From NCBI RefSeq assembly GCF_013393185.1, contig NZ_QJQX01000032.1, positions 33,454 through 97,453 of the forward strand: a stretch of DNA of 64,000 nucleotides. The letters run 5' to 3'. Shown here in pieces: positions 24,986-32,627 of the stretch; positions within the stretch are counted from its first letter, which is position 1, and each line of letters begins with the position of its first letter. Both the position numbers and the translations under genes were made by a program. Under the pieces are notes generated by a model that saw nothing but the letters and a program-made list of their open reading frames with translations, did not search any database and was not told the DNA's origin. Origin of the DNA: Sphingobium lactosutens. GTDB lineage: Bacteria > Pseudomonadota > Alphaproteobacteria > Sphingomonadales > Sphingomonadaceae.

Positions 24986-25876
24986 ATGACCCCATCCCTC
25001 CCCGAACGCTGGCGCCAGCATCTTGCCCTCGACCGGCGACGATCGGTGCATACGGTGCGGGCCTATGTAGCGACGGCGGAACGTCTGCTCGCTTTCCTGG
25101 AAGAGCATCATGGCCGGCCTGCGGACGCAGCCATGCTGGCCGCGATCCAGCAGGCGGACCTGCGCGCCTTTCTCACCAGCCGACGGATGGACGGGATCGG
25201 CAATTTGTCGGCGGCGCGTGAATTGTCGGCGGTGCGCGGCTTCCTGAAGTTCGTCGGCGGCGACGAGGCGCGGGTACCGCTGCTCAAGGGGCCACGGGTC
25301 AAGCGCGGCCTGCCCCGCCCCATCTCCCCCGACGAAGCGGTGGCGCTGGCCGAAGACATAGCCGAAACCGCGCGCGAAGGCTGGATCGGCGCGCGCGACT
25401 GGGCGGTTCTGCTGTTGCTCTACGGCGCAGGACTGCGCATCGGCGAGGCTATGGGCCTGAAAGGCGATATCCTGCCGCTGGGCGAAACGCTGCGCGTCAC
25501 CGGCAAGCGCAACAAGACGCGGATCGTGCCGCTGCTGCCGCAGGTCCGGCAGGCGATCGAGGCCTATGTCGACCAATGCCCCTACCCGGTATCGCGCGAC
25601 GAACCGCTGTTTCGCGGCACGCGGGGCGGTCCGCTCTCCCCCGCCCTCATCCGCCGTGCGGTGCAGGGCGCGCGCGGCCGGCTGGGCCTGTCGGACCGGA
25701 CCACGCCGCACGCGCTGCGCCACAGTTTCGCGACCCATTTGCTGGGGCGCGGCGCGGACCTGCGATCGCTCCAGGAACTGCTGGGCCATGCCAGCCTGTC
25801 CTCGACCCAAATCTATACCCAGGTCGACGCCGCCCACCTGCTCGACATTTATCGCAACGCCCATCCAAGGGCGTGA
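24986..25876 (+). CDS. xerC: Tyrosine recombinase XerC
   Basis: A 296-aa site-specific recombinase that with XerD resolves chromosome dimers at dif. Residues of about 1-85 are the SAM-like core-binding domain (RRSVHTVRAYVATAERLLAFL). The catalytic domain shows Arg in LLYGAGLRIGEAMGL, Lys in TGKRNKTRIVPL, HALRHSFATHLL, ELLGHASLSSTQIYTQV (His and nucleophilic Tyr). ATG 24986 (MTPSLPERW) is preferred over one ten codons earlier. No integron or phage genes are nearby, consistent with the housekeeping Xer. It is convergent with a damaged dedA copy. Confidence 0.9.
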   Translation: MTPSLPERWRQHLALDRRRSVHTVRAYVATAERLLAFLEEHHGRPADAAMLAAIQQADLRAFLTSRRMDGIGNLSAARELSAVRGFLKFVGGDEARVPLLKGPRVKRGLPRPISPDEAVALAEDIAETAREGWIGARDWAVLLLLYGAGLRIGEAMGLKGDILPLGETLRVTGKRNKTRIVPLLPQVRQAIEAYVDQCPYPVSRDEPLFRGTRGGPLSPALIRRAVQGARGRLGLSDRTTPHALRHSFATHLLGRGADLRSLQELLGHASLSSTQIYTQVDAAHLLDIYRNAHPRA

Positions 25877-25877
25877 C

Positions 25878-26078
25878 TCAGCCCTTGGGCCGCCAGGTCG
25901 CCAGCCGCCAGCCGCCAGAGATAGAGGATCACCGCGCCGACGATGCAGGCGGTCGCCGCCGGCCCGACATATTTGTCGATGTCGCGGAAATTCTGCCCCA
26001 GCACATAGCCGGCATAGGCCAGGATGATATTCCAGATCAGCGCCCCGCCCGCCGTCCAGAGCAGGAAGAGGTCATGGT
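25878..26078 (-). pseudogene. Truncated, frameshifted dedA copy
   Basis: The remnant encodes GGALIWNIILAYAGYVLGQN, then RDIDKYVGPAATACIVG, closely matching the C-terminal third of the intact dedA 310 bp upstream. About 150 N-terminal residues are missing; homology stops abruptly near 26078. Near the end a 7-bp unit (AGCCGCC, 25903-25916) is doubled. Removing one unit restores RLATWRPKG and a stop at 25878, parallel to RLLTWKPKG of the intact copy. It is therefore both truncated and frameshifted. Confidence 0.8.
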
Positions 26079-26117
26079 CGCAGATAGGGTTAACAAGAAC
26101 GCGCGCCACACTCGATT

Positions 26118-26369
26118 TCAAGTTAGCACATCATATTTCTCGACCCGCTGATTGAATTCCGCCTCCAACTCCGGATGGGCATCAAATGCGCGTTGCCGCA
26201 CTTGTAATCCGATCTCACCCATTGCCATAGCGATGGCCATAAGCAGTTCCTTATCTTCCGGCAGGTGGCGGGAGAATATGTCGTAAAGACGGTTCAATTC
26301 TCTTGAAGCATTTGTTGCCCCGGTAGCCAAAATACGCGCTAAATCTGCGTCCATCTTTGATCGCCCCAT
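26118..26369 (-). CDS. Small unknown protein between dedA copies
   Basis: An 83-aa (ATG 26369) or 78-aa (ATG 26354, MDADLARILATG) soluble, helix-rich protein: RELNRLYDIFSRHLPEDKEL, AIAMAMGEIGLQVRQRAF, ELEAEFNQRVEKYDVLT. I do not recognise it. It lies in a noticeably AT-richer stretch (about 26080-26390) between an intact and a broken dedA gene, so it may have arrived with the event that truncated the copy. The ribosome-binding site is unclear. Confidence 0.45.
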   Translation of the reverse strand: MGRSKMDADLARILATGATNASRELNRLYDIFSRHLPEDKELLMAIAMAMGEIGLQVRQRAFDAHPELEAEFNQRVEKYDVLT

Positions 26370-26386
26370 CGAACTCTGGAGATACT

Positions 26387-27046
26387 TTAACCTTTCGGCT
26401 TCCAGGTCAGCAACCGATAGACATAGAAAATCACCATCAGCACGACGCACCCTGTCGTGATCGGCCCCATATATTTGTCGATCTCGGAAAACCGCTGGCC
26501 AAGGAAATAGCCCGCATAGGCAAGGATGATGTTCCAGATCAGCGCGCCCGCCGCCGTAAAAACCAAAAACCGCCCGTGGGTATTGAGGAAATGGAGCGCC
26601 CTTCCCTTTACATCCGTGCGGGCTTGGAAGCGGACATGCCCCATGCGGAACAGCCCCGCAGGCAACGAGATCATCGTGCGGAAGGCCGGCATGAAGCGGA
26701 AGACGAAGACGACGATCTGGCCATATTTGCCGAACAGATGATCGAGCGCCTCGACATCGCGCCATTCCAGCGTCGCCCAGCGGCCATAACGGTCGATCAG
26801 CGGTTTCAGCCGGTGGAAGCCCAGCACATGGCCGACCAGATACCAGAAATAATTGCCGATGGTGGTGCCGATGGTGCCCGCCAGCAGCAGCCACTCCATC
26901 GCCATCCGGCCCTGCCCGACGCGAATGCCGCCAATGCCCATGATGAGTTCAGACGGGATCGGCGGAAAGACATTTTCGAGGATCATCAGGAAGAAGATGC
27001 CCCAATATCCGCCTGCGTCGATCAGGCGGAGCACCCAGTCGGTCAT
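26387..27046 (-). CDS. DedA-family membrane protein
   Basis: A 219-aa DedA protein with about five membrane helices. It begins GYWGIFFLMILENVFPPIPSE, the family's conserved N-terminus, then GTTIGNYFWYLVGHVLGF and FVFRFMPAFRTMISLPAGLF. DedA proteins are proton-linked membrane proteins; some flip polyprenyl-phosphate or phospholipids. Between MGHVRF and FLVFTAAGALIW there is an extra segment of about 20 residues (QARTDVKGRALHF...) absent from DedA proteins I know, at the point where the broken copy loses homology. A palindromic repeat lies upstream. Confidence 0.9.
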   Translation of the reverse strand: MTDWVLRLIDAGGYWGIFFLMILENVFPPIPSELIMGIGGIRVGQGRMAMEWLLLAGTIGTTIGNYFWYLVGHVLGFHRLKPLIDRYGRWATLEWRDVEALDHLFGKYGQIVVFVFRFMPAFRTMISLPAGLFRMGHVRFQARTDVKGRALHFLNTHGRFLVFTAAGALIWNIILAYAGYFLGQRFSEIDKYMGPITTGCVVLMVIFYVYRLLTWKPKG

Positions 27047-27055
27047 GAAACTACC

Positions 27056-27172
27056 ACCGTTCGTGCTGAGTAGAGGCTAAGCTTGTCGAAGCCTCGTATC
27101 GAAGCATGTTGTGTTACCTTGATCCTTCGATTTACCATTTCGACAGACTCAATGGCTACTCAGGACGAACGT
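27056..27172. repeat. Degenerate TTCGACA-type inverted repeat
   Basis: Left part CCGTTCGTGCTGAG...GCTTGTCGAAGCCTCG and right part TTTCGACAGACTCA...CTCAGGACGAACG form an imperfect inverted pair with a loop of about 40 nt. It lies between the dedA start and the gshB stop, the same family as the elements at 14.4 and 21.6 kb. Confidence 0.6.
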
Positions 27173-27189
27173 GGGGTGCGTTCCGTAAA

Positions 27190-28164
27190 TCACGCCACCG
27201 CCCGCTGCGCCAGACGCGCGTCGATCGCGTCCCAAATCATGCCGCCGGTGTCGGTGCCGTCAAAGACGTCGATCGACACGATGCCCGTCGGCGAGGTCAC
27301 GTTGATCTCCGTCAGCCATTCGCCGCCGATCACGTCGATGCCGACGAACAACAGACCGCGCGCCTTCAGTTCCGGGCCGAGCGCGGCGCAGATTTCGCGC
27401 TCCTTCTGCGTCAGTTCGGTCTTGGCCGCCGATCCGCCGACAGCCAGGTTGGAGCGGATCTCGCCCTTGCCGGGGATGCGGTTGACCGCGCCTGCAACCT
27501 CGCCGTCGACCAACACGATGCGCTTGTCGCCTTCCGCGACGCCGGGAATGAAGGCCTGGACCATGAAGGGTTCGACCCACGACGCCTTGAACAGTTCCAC
27601 CAGCGACGACAGGTTCGCGCCGTTGCTGCCGACATGGAACACCGCCACGCCGCCATTGCCATAGAGCGGCTTCACCACGATCTCGCCATGCTGGGCGAGG
27701 AAGCTCTTCACCTCGGCCAGATCGCGGGTGATCATCGTCGGCGGCATGAAGCGCGCATAATCGAGCACGAACAGCTTTTCGGGCGCGTTGCGGACGCTGG
27801 CGGGGTCGTTGACCACCAGCGTCTCTTCCTGCACCCGCTCCAGCAAATGGGTGGCGGTGATGTAGCTCAGGTCAAAGGGCGGGTCCTGCCGCATCAGCAC
27901 GACATCGACGTCGCGACCAAGGTCCAGCATTTCCGGCTCGCCGAAGGCGAAATGGTCGCCCTGCACCTTCTGCACCTTCACCGGCCGCGCCTTGGCGAGC
28001 ACGCGGCCATCGCGAAACGTCAGGTCGGGCGCCAGATAATGATAGAGCTTATGCCCCCGCGCCTGCGCCGCCAGCATGATGTGGAAGGTCGAATCGCCCC
28101 CGATCTTGATGCCCTCCATCGGGTCCATCTGAACGGCGACGGTAAGGGGGTTGAGTTCGGTCAT
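27190..28164 (-). CDS. gshB: Glutathione synthetase GshB
   Basis: A 324-aa ATP-grasp ligase joining gamma-glutamylcysteine and glycine to make glutathione in the cytosol. It begins VAVQMDPMEGIKIGGDSTF; other motifs are VVLMRQDPPFDLSYITATHLLE, VVNDPASVRNAPEKLF, VVKPLYGNGGVAVF, GDKRIVLVDGEVAGAVNRIP, and the C-terminal INVTSPTGIVSID. Its length is typical. It follows rsmI and yraN on the same strand, an order known in other alphaproteobacteria. gshA is not in the window. Confidence 0.96.
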   Translation of the reverse strand: MTELNPLTVAVQMDPMEGIKIGGDSTFHIMLAAQARGHKLYHYLAPDLTFRDGRVLAKARPVKVQKVQGDHFAFGEPEMLDLGRDVDVVLMRQDPPFDLSYITATHLLERVQEETLVVNDPASVRNAPEKLFVLDYARFMPPTMITRDLAEVKSFLAQHGEIVVKPLYGNGGVAVFHVGSNGANLSSLVELFKASWVEPFMVQAFIPGVAEGDKRIVLVDGEVAGAVNRIPGKGEIRSNLAVGGSAAKTELTQKEREICAALGPELKARGLLFVGIDVIGGEWLTEINVTSPTGIVSIDVFDGTDTGGMIWDAIDARLAQRAVA

Positions 28165-28208
28165 CCAGAAAACCTTCCACTAGCGGAATATGGAGCGCTG
28201 GGCGGCAG

Positions 28209-28577
28209 TTACCCCCCATGCCAGACATTGGCCAGATGGCGTGGCGGGCGGCCGGGCGCAAGGAGGATGACGTCGATTCGCATGTCGTCGCCCGCTTTTG
28301 CCAGATCGTGCCAGAGCAGTTCTGCGGCCGCCGCGACCCGCGCCAGCCGCCGCTCGTCGATGGCAAGGTCCAGTTCCGCCGCGCTCGCCCGCGCCTTCAC
28401 CTCGACAAAGGCGAGCATCGCGCCGCGCCGGGCGACCAGATCGACCTCCCCCGCAGCAGTGCGCATACGGCGGCCGACAATCTGCCAGCCCTTGAGGCGC
28501 AGCCACCAGGCGGCGATGCGTTCGGCCTGCCGCCCGCGCTTTTCCGCCGCCAGCTTTGCGCCAACGGGCTTCTTCAC
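28209..28577 (-). CDS. YraN-family (UPF0102) endonuclease-like protein
   Basis: A 122-aa protein with a restriction-endonuclease-like fold: GRQAERIAAWWLRLKGWQIVGRR, then the metal-site style TAAGEVDLVARRGAMLAFVEVKAR (E-x-D, ExK), and DMRIDVILLAPGRPP. The E-x-D...E-x-K pattern suggests a nuclease, but activity is unproven for the family. Its ATG overlaps the rsmI stop by 4 nt, so the two are coupled. Confidence 0.9.
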   Translation of the reverse strand: MKKPVGAKLAAEKRGRQAERIAAWWLRLKGWQIVGRRMRTAAGEVDLVARRGAMLAFVEVKARASAAELDLAIDERRLARVAAAAELLWHDLAKAGDDMRIDVILLAPGRPPRHLANVWHGG

Positions 28578-29416
28578 CCCTTCAATTCCATCGCCCGGTC
28601 ATAAAGAGCGCGGCGGTCGAGGCCGAATTTCTTCGCCACCTCGCCCGCTGCCTTGGACACGGGCAGGCGCATCATCGCCTCCAGCAGGGCGGCGTCGGCA
28701 TCCTCGGCGCTGGGCGGCGGCGCTTCGCCAGGCGGGCCGACGATGACGACGATCTCGCCCTTGGGCGGCGCGTCGGCATAGCGGGCAGACAGTTCGGTGA
28801 GGGTGCCGGTGGCCGTTTCCTCGAACGCCTTGCTGATCTCGCGGCTGACGGCGGCCTCCCGGTCGCCCAGATGCGCGGCCATGGCGGACAGGCTTTCCGA
28901 TAGGCGCGGGCCGCTTTCGTAGAAGACCAAGGTCGCGCGTAGCGCCGCCACTTCGTCCAGCGTGTCGCCGCGCGCCTTCGCCTTGTTGGGCAGGAAACCC
29001 ATGAAGAGGAAGCGATCGGTCGGCAGGCCCGACAGCGTCAACGCCGCGATCGCCGCGCTGGGACCGGGCAGGGTCGTGACCTTACGACCCGCCGCGCGCG
29101 CGTCGCGCACCAGCTTGTAGCCCGGATCGGAGACGAGCGGCGTCCCCGCGTCGGACAATAGCGCCACCGATTCGCCCGCCATCCGATCGACGAGCCGCTG
29201 CCGGACATTTTCGGCGCTATGGTCGTGATAGGGAATCATCGGCCGGTCCGATCCGGCGTGGCGCAGCAACCGTGCGCTCACCCGTGTATCTTCCACGGCG
29301 ACCACATCGGCCAGCCGCAGGACTTCCGCCCCGCGCGGCGTAAGGTCTCCGAGGTTGCCGATCGGCCCCGCCACGATATAAAGCCCGGGTTCAAGCCCTG
29401 AATTTCGAGTTTCCAT
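28574..29416 (-). CDS. rsmI: 16S rRNA (cytidine1402-2'-O)-methyltransferase RsmI
   Basis: A 280-aa SAM-dependent tetrapyrrole-methylase-fold enzyme that 2'-O-methylates C1402 in 16S rRNA. Motifs are GLYIVAGPIGNLGDLTPR, VVAVEDTRVSARLLRH, SVALLSDAGTPLVSDPGYKL, TLPGPSAAIAALTLSGLP, FLPNKAKARGDTLDE, and LVFYESGPRL. The ATG at 29416 lies only 11 bp from the divergent LpoA-like start, so any longer form would overlap that gene. It is coupled to yraN. Confidence 0.95.
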   Translation of the reverse strand: METRNSGLEPGLYIVAGPIGNLGDLTPRGAEVLRLADVVAVEDTRVSARLLRHAGSDRPMIPYHDHSAENVRQRLVDRMAGESVALLSDAGTPLVSDPGYKLVRDARAAGRKVTTLPGPSAAIAALTLSGLPTDRFLFMGFLPNKAKARGDTLDEVAALRATLVFYESGPRLSESLSAMAAHLGDREAAVSREISKAFEETATGTLTELSARYADAPPKGEIVVIVGPPGEAPPPSAEDADAALLEAMMRLPVSKAAGEVAKKFGLDRRALYDRAMELKG

Positions 29417-29427
29417 AAGGACGCCAG

Positions 29428-30633
29428 ATGACAGAGACGGATGCCCCCCGGCAAGCAGATGTGTTCGCCGCAATGAAAAGGGGCGCGCGGATCGCCTTCA
29501 TGGGGGCGGCCCTGTTCCTCGCCGCCTGTCAATCGATCGTGCCCAAGGGACCGGCCCCGACCACGCCGACCGGCCCGGCCCAGCCGACCGGCCCCGACGT
29601 GACGCAGGGCCTGCCGACCGACACGACACGCCATCGCGTCGCGCTGCTGGTGCCGATGAGCGGCCCCAATGGCGGGGTCGGCCAGTCGATCGCTAACGCC
29701 ACCACGCTGGCGCTGCTCGACACCAAAACCGACAAAGTGCGCATCACTACCTATGACACGGCGCTGGGTGCAGCGGCGGCGGTCAACAAGGCGCTGGCCG
29801 AAGGCAATCGCCTGATTCTCGGTCCCTTGCTGGCCGAAGATGCCCGCGTGATCGGCCCGATCGCGGCGCGCGCGAACGTGCCCGTCATCAGCTTTTCCAA
29901 CGACGCCAGCATCGCAGGCAACGGCGTCTACATCATGGGCTACAACCCCAACCAGTCGATCGAACGCGTCGTCGGCTTCGCCCGCGAAAAAGGGCTGAGC
30001 AGTTTCGGCGCGCTGGTGCCGCGCGGCACCTATGGCGAGCGCGCGGGCAACGCGATGCTGCGCGCGGTCGAGCAGGCCGGCGGCACGGTCGTGTCGATGC
30101 AGAGCTTCGATCGCTCGCCCGCCTCGATCACCGCCGCCGTCAAGAAGTTGCAGGCCTCGTCCAGCTATGACGCGCTGCTGATAGCCGACAGCGGCCGGGT
30201 GGCGTTGCAGGTCGCGCCGATCGTGCGCAAGAATGGCGGCGCGACCGCGCGGCTGCTCGGCACCGAATTGTGGAACACCGACACGGCGCTGGCGGCGACG
30301 CCGGTGCTGCGCGGCGCCTGGTTCGCCAGCGTGTCCGACACGCTCTATCGCCAGCTCGCGACCAAATATCGCGCCCGCTACGGCAATGCGCCCTTCCGCC
30401 TCTCCTCGCTCGGCTATGACGCTGTGTTGCTGACGGTGCGGATCGCGCAGGACTGGAAGCCGGGCACGGCCTTCCCCAATGCGCGCCTGCGCGATGCGGG
30501 GGGCTTTTCCGGCATCGATGGCGCGTTCCGCTTCAACCGCGTCGGCGTGGCCGAACGCGCGCTGGAGGTCAGCGAAGTGGGTGCCGGCGCGATCAACGTG
30601 ATCGACGCAGCCCCGCGCGGGTTCGGCGAATAA
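29428..30633 (+). CDS. Penicillin-binding protein activator (LpoA-like lipoprotein)
   Basis: A 401-aa lipoprotein. A long basic n-region leads to a signal ending LAAC (Cys about 32), then a Pro/Thr-rich linker (PTTPTGPAQPTGPD). The body is a periplasmic-binding-type fold like LpoA C-domain or leucine-binding proteins: HRVALLVPMSGPNGGVGQS, LILGPLLAEDARVIGPIA, RVVGFAREKGLSSFGALVP, LLIADSGRVALQVAPIV. LpoA activates the cell-wall synthase PBP1A from the outer membrane. ATG 29428 is fixed by AAGGA six bases upstream. The divergent rsmI location matches the LpoA neighbourhood in E. coli. Confidence 0.82.
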   Translation: MTETDAPRQADVFAAMKRGARIAFMGAALFLAACQSIVPKGPAPTTPTGPAQPTGPDVTQGLPTDTTRHRVALLVPMSGPNGGVGQSIANATTLALLDTKTDKVRITTYDTALGAAAAVNKALAEGNRLILGPLLAEDARVIGPIAARANVPVISFSNDASIAGNGVYIMGYNPNQSIERVVGFAREKGLSSFGALVPRGTYGERAGNAMLRAVEQAGGTVVSMQSFDRSPASITAAVKKLQASSSYDALLIADSGRVALQVAPIVRKNGGATARLLGTELWNTDTALAATPVLRGAWFASVSDTLYRQLATKYRARYGNAPFRLSSLGYDAVLLTVRIAQDWKPGTAFPNARLRDAGGFSGIDGAFRFNRVGVAERALEVSEVGAGAINVIDAAPRGFGE

Positions 30634-30674
30634 TTTCCTGTTCTTCAAAGGACATGGCGGCAATACACTGAACG

Positions 30675-30701
30675 GGTCCGTTTCCTCGGAGGAAGCGGAC
30701 C
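30675..30701 (+). promoter_or_regulatory. Hairpin in leader of the DAACS symporter gene
   Basis: GGTCCGTTTCC...GGAAGCGGACC forms an almost perfect 11-bp stem with a TCGGA loop and one wobble pair, 20 nt upstream of the symporter ATG and 41 nt after the LpoA-like gene's stop. There is no T-run after it; instead AAAGGGGAA follows, which serves as the ribosome-binding site. Confidence 0.5.
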
Positions 30702-30721
30702 AAGAAAGGGGAACGCCATCC

Positions 30722-31954
30722 ATGTCCTTGACCGTCCGCATTCTGATCGCCCTCGTCGCGGGGCTGGCCAGCGGCATCGCGCTCGCCGAATGGGGCGGAA
30801 GCTGGACCGGTGACTGGGTCGCGGTCGCCCAACCGATCGGCAAGGCCTGGCTCAACGGGCTGCAAATGCCGCTCATCCCCCTGATCTTCGCCCTGCTCGT
30901 CACCGGCATCGCCCAGGCCGCGACCACGGCGCGCAGCAGCGGCATGGCCGGACGCGCCATCGGCCTGTTCGCGATCCTGCTGCTGGCGTCGTCCTGCGTC
31001 GCGGCGCTGATCGGCCCGCTGATGCTGCACTTCTGGCCCGTGCCCGCAGGTGCCGTCGGCGCGCTTGCCGGGGCCGGCCCGGTCAGCGAGGTGCCCGACG
31101 TGCGCCCATCGGCCGAATGGCTGCTCGGCTTCATCCCGGTCAATCCGCTGAAATCCGCCGCCGACGGACAGGTGGTCGCGGTCGTGCTGTTCGCGCTGAT
31201 TTTCGGCTTTGCCGTGACGCGGATCGCGGAGGAGCGCCGCGCGCAACTGACCAGCCTGTTCCAGTCGCTCGCCGATGCGCTGCTGCTGGTGGTGAACTGG
31301 GTGCTGTGGCTGGCGCCGATCGGCGTCTTCGCCCTGGCGCTGGTCGCGGGCGCGCGGTCGGGCCTCGCCACCGCCGGGGCGCTACTCCATTATATCGGCT
31401 TCATCGTGCTGATCTGTTTGACGGTGACGCTGCTGGTCTATCCGCTGGTCATCATCCTCGGCAAGATTTCGCCCGGCCGATTCGCCCGCGCCGCCTTCCC
31501 GGCGCAGGCCATCGCCTTCTCGACGCAAAGCTCGATCGCCTCGCTTCCCGCGATGATCCAGGCGTGCGACGGACCGTTGCAGGTGCGCGAAACCAGCCGC
31601 AGCGTCGTACTGCCCCTCGCCATCTCGCTGTTCCGCATAACCAGCCCGCCCGCCAATCTGGGCGTCGCCCTCTATGTCGCAGCGATGAACGGCGTGGCGC
31701 TGGGACCGACGCAGATCGTCATGGGCGTTCTCGTCGCCGCGATCGTCAGCCTGGCGGCGGTCGGCCTGCCCGGCCAGATCACCTATTTCACCACCACCGG
31801 TCCCATCTGCCTCGCCATGGGCGTGCCGGTCGAGGCGTTGCCGCTGCTGCTCGCGGTGGAGACGGTGCCCGACATCTTCCGCACCGTGGGCAACGTCACC
31901 GCCGATATGGCGACGACGCGAATCATCGATCGGGGCTATAGCGAAGACAGCTGA
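30722..31954 (+). CDS. Dicarboxylate/amino acid:cation symporter (DAACS)
   Basis: A 410-aa inner-membrane transporter with about eight helices plus re-entrant loops, of the GltP/DctA type. It shows FIPVNPLKSAADGQVVAVV, VVNWVLWLAPIGVFALA, AIAFSTQSSIASLPAMI (serine-rich loop), and FRITSPPANLGVALYV, in place of the usual NMDG-containing loop. These proteins move C4-dicarboxylates or acidic amino acids with Na+ or H+. The substrate is not predicted here. The ATG at 30722 follows AAAGGGGAACGCCATCC. Confidence 0.9.
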   Translation: MSLTVRILIALVAGLASGIALAEWGGSWTGDWVAVAQPIGKAWLNGLQMPLIPLIFALLVTGIAQAATTARSSGMAGRAIGLFAILLLASSCVAALIGPLMLHFWPVPAGAVGALAGAGPVSEVPDVRPSAEWLLGFIPVNPLKSAADGQVVAVVLFALIFGFAVTRIAEERRAQLTSLFQSLADALLLVVNWVLWLAPIGVFALALVAGARSGLATAGALLHYIGFIVLICLTVTLLVYPLVIILGKISPGRFARAAFPAQAIAFSTQSSIASLPAMIQACDGPLQVRETSRSVVLPLAISLFRITSPPANLGVALYVAAMNGVALGPTQIVMGVLVAAIVSLAAVGLPGQITYFTTTGPICLAMGVPVEALPLLLAVETVPDIFRTVGNVTADMATTRIIDRGYSEDS

Positions 31955-31976
31955 ATTTCCCGCCTGATCGCCACGT

Positions 31977-32585
31977 TCAGGGGATCCGGCGCGCCGTCAC
32001 TATCCTGACCGGCGCTTCCAGCATCTGGCCCTTCATCACCCCCTCGCCCTTGGTCGGCGACTTGGGCGCGATCAGGATCGCCTTCACCACGTCCAGCCCC
32101 TCGACCACATGGGCGAAGACGGCAAAGCCGACATTGTCGCCAGCGGCTTCGGGATGGGCGTCCATCGCGGGCATCTTGCCCAGCACGATGAAGAAATCGC
32201 CGGTCGCGCTGCCCGGCGCATAGCGCGCCATCGACAGCGCGCCGTCATCATGAGTGAGGCCGGTCTGGGTCGTCGGCTCATGCTTGATCGGGGGAAGTAT
32301 CCGCTTCGGATCATTCTGCGCCCCGCCCTGCACGAAACCATAGTCGACCGCGCCCACGCCGCGATAGAATGCCGTGCCGTCGAGCCGCTTCTGATCGACA
32401 TATTTGAGGAAGTTGCCTGCCGTGATCGGCGCCTTGTCCATATGGGCGGCGATGACGATCCGGCCCTTGTCCGTCTCGATCGCGACACGAACGTCTGCGG
32501 GATTGGGCGCGGCCGGCTCCGTCTGCGCGAGCGCGGGGGACAGGGTCAGGGCGGCGAGGAGAAAAAGGAAAAGCTGGCGAATCAT
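31977..32585 (-). CDS. Periplasmic cyclophilin-type peptidyl-prolyl isomerase
   Basis: A 202-aa exported cyclophilin. A signal peptide (LFLFLLAALTLSPALAQ) precedes the domain: RVAIETDKGRIVIAAHMDKAPITAGNFLKYV, GTAFYRGVG, QGGAQNDP, ALSMARYAPGSATGDFFIVLG, FAVFAHVVEGLDVVKAI. Residues around the catalytic Arg are not perfectly standard (FYRGVGAVDYGFVQGG lacks the usual FHRVI). It would assist folding of envelope proteins. It is convergent with the symporter and lies next to dnaA on the same strand. Confidence 0.9.
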   Translation of the reverse strand: MIRQLFLFLLAALTLSPALAQTEPAAPNPADVRVAIETDKGRIVIAAHMDKAPITAGNFLKYVDQKRLDGTAFYRGVGAVDYGFVQGGAQNDPKRILPPIKHEPTTQTGLTHDDGALSMARYAPGSATGDFFIVLGKMPAMDAHPEAAGDNVGFAVFAHVVEGLDVVKAILIAPKSPTKGEGVMKGQMLEAPVRIVTARRIP

Positions 32586-32627
32586 ATCGCCAGCCTAACC
32601 GATCTTCTCCATTCTGCCAGTGCGGCG

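Noticed and set aside
29278..31371. Long open frame (about 697 codons) on the minus strand, antisense to the LpoA-like and symporter genes
   Set aside because: It covers two well-recognised genes and has low-complexity Arg/Ala/Asp composition, the usual result of high GC and codon bias.
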